In this document: positions 7,797-12,458 of the stretch, piece after piece
Numbering within the stretch: the first letter of the stretch is position 1
Layout of the letters: each line of letters begins with the position of its first letter
Assembly: GCA_902798675.1 (NCBI GenBank)
Contig: CADBXQ010000006.1
Span: 1-12,458 of the forward strand
Source: Oscillospiraceae bacterium
GTDB taxonomy: Bacteria > Bacillota > Clostridia > Oscillospirales > Ruminococcaceae
DNA: 12,458 nt
Reading direction: 5' to 3'
Program-made: the position numbers and the translations under genes
Notes under the pieces: model-generated
Databases searched by the model: none
Told to the model about the DNA's origin: nothing
The model's input: the letters and a program-made list of their open reading frames with translations, nothing else

Positions 7797-8018
7797 TTGG
7801 GTTATATTTGCCAGCCTACCACTTGTCACGGACGCTTTCAAAGAGACAGAGAGGGGGTAATGAGTTAGAATATTACAGTTAGTTGTGAGCAGGCGGCGGT
7901 TGAATTGGCTTTTGCATGGTTTTTTAAACGCGATTGAGGAAATTGGAAACTATTGAGAATTTTCATTAAAGAGTCGAATATTTTAAGCAAAAGAATTAAT
8001 GGAACGAATATAACCCAA
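7797..8018 (+). repeat. Dispersed MITE-like element, copy C (internally shortened on the left)
   Basis: The left end TTGGGTTATATTTG (7797-7810) and right end CGAATATAACCCAA (8005-8018) are inverted repeats with one mismatch. The body from CTACCACTTGTCACGGACGC (7816) to the right end is 203 bp, the same length as in copy A. It shares GTTGTGAGCAGGCGGCGG and the TTTTAAGCAAAAG stretch near the right end with copy A. Only 19 bp separate the left end from the body, against 82 in copy A, so the foldable left segment is deleted. It ends 40 bp before the -35 of the ribosomal operon promoter and contains no coding sequence. Confidence 0.85.
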
Positions 8019-8058
8019 TCCACAAGCACAATAAATTTAAAAAAAATTAAAAAAACTA

Positions 8059-8087
8059 TTGAAATATTATTTAAGATGTGGTATACT
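8059..8087 (+). promoter_or_regulatory. Promoter of the S10 ribosomal protein operon
   Basis: TTGAAA (8059-8064), a 17-nt spacer, then TATACT (8082-8087). A TG two bases further upstream of the -10 (TGTGG-TATACT) partly resembles an extended -10. Predicted transcription start is near 8094, giving an untranslated leader of about 310 nt before rpsJ. No other good promoter lies between here and rpsJ. Confidence 0.8.
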
Positions 8088-8228
8088 GTGAAGGTATTGT
8101 TATACAAGATGTGCGTTGAAGCGGGAGATGGCTGCGATTTTTGCGGGGAACTTCCGTGGAGTATGTCCGGTTTTTAAATCGGGCGGCAGGTTTTGATGGG
8201 GCTTTGGTGTGTCTTTTTTTTGCAGAAC

Positions 8229-8250
8229 TATGCTAAAAATTTTTAGCATA
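8229..8250. promoter_or_regulatory. Perfect 22-bp palindrome in the S10 leader
   Basis: The arm TATGCTAAAAA (8229-8239) is followed directly by its exact reverse complement (8240-8250). As RNA it could form a stem of about 9 bp with a short loop. As DNA it could be an operator for a dimeric protein. It is not followed by a U-run, so it is not a typical terminator, though a T8 run precedes it (8214-8221). Confidence 0.5.
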
Positions 8251-8313
8251 AGCTGCTGTGCTTGCAAGCTGTTTTAAGGGAGTGCTGTTTCCTTTAGGGC
8301 TTGGTTTGTTTAC

Positions 8314-8359
8314 CGGCACGCTTGTGACACACCCGGCAACGTGTCAATGATTTATGCCG
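8314..8359 (+). promoter_or_regulatory. Nested stem-loop just upstream of the rpsJ ribosome binding site
   Basis: Outer pairing: CGGCA (8314-8318) with TGCCG (8355-8359). Inner pairing: TGACAC (8325-8330) with GTGTCA (8341-8346), enclosing a 10-nt loop ACCCGGCAAC. The structure ends about 30 nt before AAGGAGG at 8390-8396. Position and GC content make it the best candidate for translational control of S10. Confidence 0.4.
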
Positions 8360-8404
8360 ACTATATATGACTATATACAAATAATTTTCAAGGAGGCGAA
8401 CAAT

Positions 8405-8716
8405 TTGGCAGTTAAAGACAAAATCAGGATTAGGCTTAAAAGTTATGACCACAGGATAGTTGATGCGTCCTGCAAAAAAATAGTTGAAACTGCAACAAGG
8501 ACAGGAGCTCAAATTTCGGGGCCAATTCCTCTCCCAACCAAAAAAGAAGTTGTGACAATACTTCGCGCTGTTCACAAATACAAAGACAGCCGCGAGCAGT
8601 TTGAAATGCGGATTCATAAGCGCCTGATCGACATTTTGCGCCCTTCCAACAAAACTGTTGAGGCGCTCCAAAGTCTAGACCTTCCTGCCGGTGTTGAAAT
8701 CGAGATAAAACTTTAG
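8405..8716 (+). CDS. rpsJ: 30S ribosomal protein S10
   Basis: 103 residues, starting (M)AVKDKIRIRLKSYDHR and ending PAGVEIEIKL, the standard S10 length and sequence. S10 sits in the 30S head and, as NusE, joins the transcription antitermination complex with NusB. The start is TTG at 8405, 8 nt after AAGGAGG (8390-8396). The in-frame ATG at 8354 lies inside the leader stem-loop and would add 17 residues unlike any S10 N-terminus. It is the first gene of the operon, 135 nt upstream of rplC. Confidence 0.97.
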   Translation: MAVKDKIRIRLKSYDHRIVDASCKKIVETATRTGAQISGPIPLPTKKEVVTILRAVHKYKDSREQFEMRIHKRLIDILRPSNKTVEALQSLDLPAGVEIEIKL

Positions 8717-8745
8717 GGATTTTGTTTTGATTTTTAAAAATTTAA

Positions 8746-8830
8746 GGTCAAGTTGGAAAAATTCCAACCGCTAACCGACAGGTCAAGTTGAAAAAATTTT
8801 TCAACCAATAACCAAGCTGATTTTTTCAGC
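8746..8830 (+). promoter_or_regulatory. Tandem hairpins between rpsJ and rplC
   Basis: Two direct repeats begin GGTCAAGTTG at 8746 and 8781, a 35-nt period. Each contains a perfect hairpin: GTTGGAAAAATTCCAAC (8752-8768) and GTTGAAAAAATTTTTCAAC (8787-8805). Where the left arm changes, the right arm changes to match. Each is followed by C-N-N-T-A-A-C-C or similar, so an outer GGT/ACC pair is possible. A third hairpin, GCTGA (8816-8820)/TCAGC (8826-8830), precedes the rplC ribosome binding site. They may tune rplC translation, process the mRNA or attenuate transcription. U-runs expected of intrinsic terminators are absent after the first two stems. Confidence 0.6.
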
Positions 8831-8851
8831 AAATAAACAGGAGGAAGAATG

Positions 8852-9487
8852 ATGAAAAAAGGAATTATCGGAAAAAAAGTTGGCATGACTCAAATTTTTG
8901 ACCAGCAAGGAAAAGTCATTCCCGTGACTGTTATTCAAGCGGGACCTTGCGCTGTTGTTCAGAAAAAGACTCTGGAAAATGACGGATATGACGCAATTCA
9001 ATTGGGATTTGATGATTTAAAAGCTTCGAGGGTGAATCGGCCGAAAATGGGCCATTTTAGAAAAGCAGACGCGGCGCCAAAGCGATTTTTAAAAGAGTTT
9101 CGCTTTGATGATTGCGCAGGCTTTGAGCTTGGAAACATAGTCAAAGCGGACGTTTTTGAGCCCGGAGATTTTGTTGATGTTTGCGGGACGAGCAAAGGAA
9201 AAGGCTTTGCTGGAACAATTAAGCGCTATGGAAACCACACCCTTAAAGCAAGCCACGGAACCGGTCCTGTCGCAAGACATGCTGGCTCTATGGCGGGAGC
9301 TTCAGACCCATCACGAATTCCAAAAGGCAAAAAAATGCCTGGTCATATGGGACATGAAAGGGTCACCATACAAAACCTTGTTGTTGCTAAGGTTGATGTT
9401 GAAAACAATCTGATTGCAATCAAGGGAGCTGTTCCCGGGCCAAAAGGCGGAGTCATTATAATAACAAACAGCATTAAGAAATCTTGA
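8852..9487 (+). CDS. rplC: 50S ribosomal protein L3
   Basis: 211 residues, a normal length. L3 binds 23S rRNA near its 3' end, begins 50S assembly and reaches towards the peptidyl transferase centre. Visible are the N-terminal GIIGKKVGMTQIF, the conserved FVDVCGTSKGKGFAGTIKR stretch and the KGKKMPGHMGHERVT loop. Two adjacent ATG codons occur at 8849 and 8852. The second is 7 nt from AGGAGG (8839-8844) and gives the usual MKKGIIG start, so I prefer it. It ends in TGA, which confirms TGA as a stop here, and is followed 17 nt later by rplD. Confidence 0.97.
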   Translation: MKKGIIGKKVGMTQIFDQQGKVIPVTVIQAGPCAVVQKKTLENDGYDAIQLGFDDLKASRVNRPKMGHFRKADAAPKRFLKEFRFDDCAGFELGNIVKADVFEPGDFVDVCGTSKGKGFAGTIKRYGNHTLKASHGTGPVARHAGSMAGASDPSRIPKGKKMPGHMGHERVTIQNLVVAKVDVENNLIAIKGAVPGPKGGVIIITNSIKKS

Positions 9488-9504
9488 GGAAGGAGGAAAG
9501 ATTG

Positions 9505-10128
9505 ATGTCAACTGTTGCAGTTTTAAACATTGAAGGAAAGGAAGTTGGCCAGAGGGTTCTTTTGGATTCTATTTTTGCGATTGAGCCTAATTTGCCTGTT
9601 TTGCATATGTGTGTTGTTAATCATCTTGCAAATTGCAGACAGGGAACCCAGTCCACTTTGACTCGAACAGAAGTCAGAGGAGGCGGAAGAAAACCCTGGC
9701 GGCAAAAAGGAACAGGTCATGCGCGTCAGGGATCAATTCGATCGCCGCAGTGGGTTCATGGCGGGGTTGCTTTAGGTCCAAAGCCCAGAAGCTATCGTTT
9801 TTCGCTCAACAAAAAGGTTAAAAAGCTTGCGATGAGATCTGCGCTTTCTTCTAAATTGGCCGAATCTGAGCTTGTTTTGGTCGATAATGTTGAAATGAAT
9901 GAATACAGCACCAAAAAATTCATGAAAATTTTGGATGCTTTAGGCGCAGACAAAAAAGCTTTGGTTGTTTTGTCGAGGATAGACGATAAAGTTAAAAAGA
10001 GCGCATCCAACATAAAAGGAGTCAAGACGGCGTATTTTGGCGAGCTCAATGTATATGACATATTAAATCACGACAAGCTCATTTTAGACATTGGAGCGCT
10101 CAGCAAAATAGAGGAGGTGTATGAATAA
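9505..10128 (+). CDS. rplD: 50S ribosomal protein L4
   Basis: 207 residues, typical for the family. L4 lines the nascent peptide exit tunnel and in enterobacteria also represses its own operon. The extended tunnel loop is clear: TLTRTEVRGGGRKPWRQKGT, then GHARQGSIRSPQWVHGG. The start at ATG 9505 has AAGGAGG (9490-9496) 8 nt upstream. An in-frame TTG at 9484 would overlap rplC and add seven residues encoded by the ribosome binding site. The stop codon shares one base with the rplW start (TAATG), implying translational coupling. Confidence 0.97.
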   Translation: MSTVAVLNIEGKEVGQRVLLDSIFAIEPNLPVLHMCVVNHLANCRQGTQSTLTRTEVRGGGRKPWRQKGTGHARQGSIRSPQWVHGGVALGPKPRSYRFSLNKKVKKLAMRSALSSKLAESELVLVDNVEMNEYSTKKFMKILDALGADKKALVVLSRIDDKVKKSASNIKGVKTAYFGELNVYDILNHDKLILDIGALSKIEEVYE

Positions 10129-10424
10129 TGAACCTTTCTGCTCATGACATTATTTTGCGCCCCATAGTCACAGAACACACAATGCGGGGAATGCAGCAGC
10201 GTAAATACACTTTCAAAGTTGCAAAAAGCGCAAACAAAATACAAATCAAAGGAGCTGTTGAACAGCTTTTTGGCGTTAAAATTTCCAAAGTCAACACCCT
10301 CAATTGCAAAGGGCGATATGTTCGTCATCGTTCAACCTCAGGATATCGTCCTGATTGGAAAAAAGCCATTGTCACGCTGGCTCCCGGCTCTAAAACCATA
10401 GAATTTTTCGACAACATGTTTTAA
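10128..10424 (+). CDS. rplW: 50S ribosomal protein L23
   Basis: 98 residues, normal length. L23 sits at the tunnel exit and is the docking site for trigger factor and the signal recognition particle. Recognisable segments are DIILRPIVTEHTM, KYTFKVAKSANKIQIKGAVE, and FGVKISKVNTLN followed by the basic loop of the long hairpin. AGGAGGTG (10112-10119) lies inside the end of rplD, 8-10 nt before the start, and the genes overlap by one base. A 126-nt gap follows, longer than is usual before rplB. Confidence 0.96.
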   Translation: MNLSAHDIILRPIVTEHTMRGMQQRKYTFKVAKSANKIQIKGAVEQLFGVKISKVNTLNCKGRYVRHRSTSGYRPDWKKAIVTLAPGSKTIEFFDNMF

Positions 10425-10550
10425 CCAAACGAAGGGTGTTGAATGATGAAGCAAAGTGATGCTTTGTCGCTAAACCAAAAAAGGATGTTCTGAATATTTC
10501 GAGCTTTTATAACGCTTGGGATTTGGGGCGTTCGAGAAGGAGAGAGAGAG
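10425..10550 (+). other. 126-nt rplW-rplB gap with a possible 16-codon reading frame
   Basis: A short frame, MMKQSDALSLNQKRMF, runs from 10443 to the TGA at 10491-10493. AAGGGTG (10432-10438) lies 4 nt before its first ATG and 7 nt before its second, so it could be translated. A weak hairpin AACGC/GCGTT lies between about 10511 and 10532, just before the rplB ribosome binding site. No promoter or terminator is convincing here. The frame may be chance; no conservation test was possible. Confidence 0.3.
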
Positions 10551-11384
10551 ATGGCTATTAAAAGCTATAAACCAACAACCGCCTCAAGGCGCAACATGAC
10601 CGTGACAGACTATTCCGGTTTGTCTGGAGTTCGGCCCGAGAAGAGTTTGCTCAAACCTTTGAAAAAACATTCAGGCCGCAACAACACCGGAAAGATCACA
10701 GTTCGCCACAGGGGCGGCGGAAACAGAAAAAAATATCGCGTTATCGATTTTCGGCGCAACAAAATTGGAATCAGCGCAACAGTTCAAACAATTGAATATG
10801 ATCCAAACAGGTCTGCGCACATTGCCCTTTTAAAATATGAAGACGGGGAAAAACGATATATAATCGCGCCTAATGGCCTTGGCGTTGGAGACATTATTAG
10901 AAACGGCTCTGATGCGGATATAAAGCCAGGAAATGCGCTTTCCATGAAAGACATTCCCGTTGGAACGTTTATCCACAACATAGAGCTATATCCAGGCAAA
11001 GGGGCTGTTCTTGTTAGGTCCGCGGGCAACATGGCCCAGCTTATGGCAAAAGAAGGAAAATATGCTCTGGTTCGGCTTCCTTCTGGAGAGCTTCGAAAAA
11101 TTCCGGTTGTTTGTTTTGCAACCGTTGGGCAGGTTGGAAATGTAGATCATGAAAACGTTAAAGTTGGAAAAGCCGGCAAGACACGCCATAAAGGCTTTAG
11201 GCCAACAGTTCGCGGATCCGTCATGAACCCTAACGACCACCCTCACGGCGGAGGAGAAGGAAAATCGCCAGTTGGAAGGCCGGGCCCTGTCACTCCATGG
11301 GGCAAACCAGCTTTGGGCTATAAAACCCGCAAGAAACACAACCGTTCGGATAAATTCATCGTTAAACGCAGGACCGCTAAATAA
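10551..11384 (+). CDS. rplB: 50S ribosomal protein L2
   Basis: 277 residues, full length. L2 is needed for subunit association and supports peptidyl transferase activity. The N-terminus AIKSYKPTTASRRNMTVTDY, the RNA-binding core (KITVRHRGGGNRKKYRVIDF) and the C-terminal NPNDHPHGGGEGKSPVGRPG are all present. The last includes the conserved His of the HPHGGGEG motif near the catalytic centre. AAGGAGAG (10538-10545) precedes ATG 10551 by 5 nt. S19 follows after about 50 nt. Confidence 0.98.
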   Translation: MAIKSYKPTTASRRNMTVTDYSGLSGVRPEKSLLKPLKKHSGRNNTGKITVRHRGGGNRKKYRVIDFRRNKIGISATVQTIEYDPNRSAHIALLKYEDGEKRYIIAPNGLGVGDIIRNGSDADIKPGNALSMKDIPVGTFIHNIELYPGKGAVLVRSAGNMAQLMAKEGKYALVRLPSGELRKIPVVCFATVGQVGNVDHENVKVGKAGKTRHKGFRPTVRGSVMNPNDHPHGGGEGKSPVGRPGPVTPWGKPALGYKTRKKHNRSDKFIVKRRTAK

Positions 11385-11434
11385 AGGCTCATATATATAA
11401 TGGAAGAAAAACTTTGAAAGGAGGGAAACTCCAT

Positions 11435-11707
11435 ATGGGAAGATCCGTTAAAAAGGGGCCATATGTCCAACCGGTTCTTTTAAAAAGAGTTCAGGAAATG
11501 AATGAAAATCGCGAGAAAAAAGTTCTTAAAACATGGTCTCGTTCATCAACAATATTTCCGGATTTTGTTGGACACACTTTTGCTGTTCATGACGGTCGCA
11601 AGCATATTCCAGTCTATATTACTGAAGATATGGTTGGTCATAAGCTCGGTGAATTCGCTCCAACGCGAACCTATAAAGGGCATGCTGGAGCTAAAACGTC
11701 AAAATAA
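11435..11707 (+). CDS. rpsS: 30S ribosomal protein S19
   Basis: 90 residues, close to the usual 92-93. S19 binds 16S rRNA in the 30S head with S13. It begins MGRSVKKGPYVQ and contains TWSRSSTIFPDFVGHTFAVH, then GRKHIPVYITEDMVGHKLGE, the family core. The start ATG 11435 lies 10 nt after AAAGGAGG (11417-11424). The in-frame TTG at 11414 overlaps the ribosome binding site and is rejected. Confidence 0.97.
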   Translation: MGRSVKKGPYVQPVLLKRVQEMNENREKKVLKTWSRSSTIFPDFVGHTFAVHDGRKHIPVYITEDMVGHKLGEFAPTRTYKGHAGAKTSK

Positions 11708-11730
11708 GCCGAGAGGAGGTTAATTGAAAT

Positions 11731-12087
11731 ATGGAGGCAACAGCTAGGTTGAAATTTATCAGGATTTCGCCACGAAAAGTGAAAATAGTTCTTGATTTAA
11801 TTCGAGGAAGAAAAACAACTGAAGCCATGGCAATTTTGAAACACACTCCAAAAGCGGCTTGTGAAGATTTAAAAAAGTTGCTTAAATCTGCTGTGGCTAA
11901 TGCGGAAAATAATTTTAACATGGACTCGAGCAATTTATATGTTTCAACATGTTTTGCAACGCCGGGCCCAACGCTTAAAAGAATCAGGCCGGTTTCAAAA
12001 GGCCGGGCGCATCGCATATTTAAAAGAACATCTCACGTCACCCTGAAGGTTAGGGAGATTGAGAATCAGGAAGGAGGGAAATCGTGA
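11731..12087 (+). CDS. rplV: 50S ribosomal protein L22
   Basis: 118 residues, slightly longer than the common 110-113. L22 contacts all 23S rRNA domains, and its beta-hairpin lines the exit tunnel beside L4. It begins MEATARLKFIRISPRKVKIV and holds the tunnel hairpin region near GPTLKRIRPVSKGRAHRIFK, followed by TSHVTLKVRE. The C-terminal extension (NQEGGKS) is encoded over the rpsC ribosome binding site, which explains the extra length. AGGAGG (11714-11719) lies 11 nt before ATG. It stops with TGA one base before the rpsC ATG. Confidence 0.97.
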   Translation: MEATARLKFIRISPRKVKIVLDLIRGRKTTEAMAILKHTPKAACEDLKKLLKSAVANAENNFNMDSSNLYVSTCFATPGPTLKRIRPVSKGRAHRIFKRTSHVTLKVREIENQEGGKS

Positions 12088-12088
12088 T

Positions 12089-12458
12089 ATGGGGCAGAAA
12101 GTTAACCCGCACGGCCTGAGAGTTGGCATCATTAAAAATTGGGACTCTCGCTGGTTTACTGGAAAGAAAAATTTTGGAAACATAATTCTTGAGGACTATA
12201 AAATCCGCAAATTTTTAAAAGAGAGATTATATGCAGCGGGGATTTCAAAAATTGAAATTGAACGCAGCGCAACAAAAACCAAGTTTCATATCCACTGCGC
12301 CAAACCCGGAATTGTTATTGGGAAAGGCGGGTCTGAAATTGAAAAATTAAAATCTCAAATTGAAAAAATGGTTAAATCAAATGTATATATAAACATTGTT
12401 GAGGTCAGGAGCCCTGACAAAAACGCTCAACTTGTTGCGGAGAGCATCGCAGCCCAGC
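12089..12458 (+). CDS. rpsC: 30S ribosomal protein S3, N-terminal part (cut by window edge)
   Basis: 123 codons are visible. S3 lies at the mRNA entry channel of the 30S subunit and has helicase-related activity with S4 and S5. The start MGQKVNPHGLRVGIIKNWDS is canonical. The KH domain is visible through KPGIVIGKGGSEIEKL, with the GKGG loop intact. AAGGAGGG (12071-12078) lies 10 nt before ATG 12089. The gene begins one base after the rplV stop. The C-terminal half lies outside the window. Confidence 0.97.
   Translation, partial: MGQKVNPHGLRVGIIKNWDSRWFTGKKNFGNIILEDYKIRKFLKERLYAAGISKIEIERSATKTKFHIHCAKPGIVIGKGGSEIEKLKSQIEKMVKSNVYINIVEVRSPDKNAQLVAESIAAQ

Larger units (their letters stand above)
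8094..8404 (+). promoter_or_regulatory. Long structured leader of the S10 operon mRNA
   Basis: About 310 nt lie between the predicted start of transcription and rpsJ. In order it holds: a possible 22-codon Cys-containing reading frame (8109-8177) without a good ribosome binding site; a hairpin CCGGTTT/AAATCGG (8167-8182) that includes that frame's stop; a run of eight T (8214-8221); a perfect 22-bp palindrome (8229-8250); the palindrome GCTTGCAAGC (8260-8269); and a nested stem-loop near rpsJ (8314-8359). S10 operons of other bacteria are known to be controlled by ribosomal protein binding to the leader (L4 in E. coli). An analogous role here is an inference; no known leader motif is recognised. 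Confidence 0.5.

Noticed and set aside
3111..8018. Insertion sequence with transposase, or a CRISPR array
   Set aside because: The repeats are about 220-285 bp, far apart and non-coding. There is no transposase frame and no short regular repeat-spacer pattern.
8167..8221. Intrinsic terminator or attenuator at the T8 run
   Set aside because: The nearest hairpin ends more than 30 nt before the T-run, and no GC-rich stem abuts it.
8354..8404. ATG 8354 as the start of S10
   Set aside because: It would add 17 non-homologous residues and lies within a leader stem. TTG 8405 has AAGGAGG at proper spacing and gives the canonical N-terminus.
8852..12087. Mycoplasma-type code with TGA as Trp, suggested by the AT-rich DNA
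   Set aside because: TGA ends rplC and rplV at the expected lengths, and Trp is encoded by TGG in the proteins read.

Overview
The window looks like part of a low-GC Gram-positive chromosome, most plausibly a clostridium of the Oscillospirales/Ruminococcaceae type. Four things point there: strong AGGAGG-type ribosome binding sites, sigma-A-like promoters with 17-nt spacers, TGA used as a normal stop (rplC, rplV), and the style of the L3, L4 and L2 proteins. The lineage is an inference from protein style; no database search was possible.

Left part (1-2948, minus strand): one very large open gene with a Sec signal peptide runs off the left edge. It encodes at least 982 residues of a tandem helical repeat with a period of about 41-42 residues and a cysteine at a fixed place in most repeats. 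Next comes a divergent intergenic region with promoters on both sides, then ychF, the universally conserved Obg-family P-loop ATPase/GTPase (3532-4629).

Middle (5212-7704, plus strand): a second secreted protein of 830 residues. Its N-terminal third carries the same 41-residue cysteine repeat and its C-terminal part carries a different Tyr-rich motif. A near-consensus promoter and a structured leader precede it. The two proteins appear to be paralogues in their repeat domains. I do not recognise them as a named family; an exported alpha-solenoid for binding other proteins is the most reasonable reading.

The intergenic regions upstream of ychF, upstream of the second repeat protein and upstream of the ribosomal operon each hold a copy of one non-coding repeat. 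All copies are in the same orientation. They share a ~203-bp body ending in ACAAATATAACCCAA, and two of the three keep a matching inverted 5' end. They look like a MITE-type element and lie 40-90 bp ahead of good promoters.

Right part (8059-12458): a promoter and a ~310-nt leader precede the S10 ribosomal protein operon, rpsJ-rplC-rplD-rplW-rplB-rpsS-rplV-rpsC, all plus strand; rpsC is cut by the right edge. The operon is ordinary except for its long structured leader, a TTG start for S10, a set of hairpins between rpsJ and rplC, and a 126-nt gap before rplB. The most novel material is the pair of cysteine-repeat exported proteins and the dispersed element family between the housekeeping genes.
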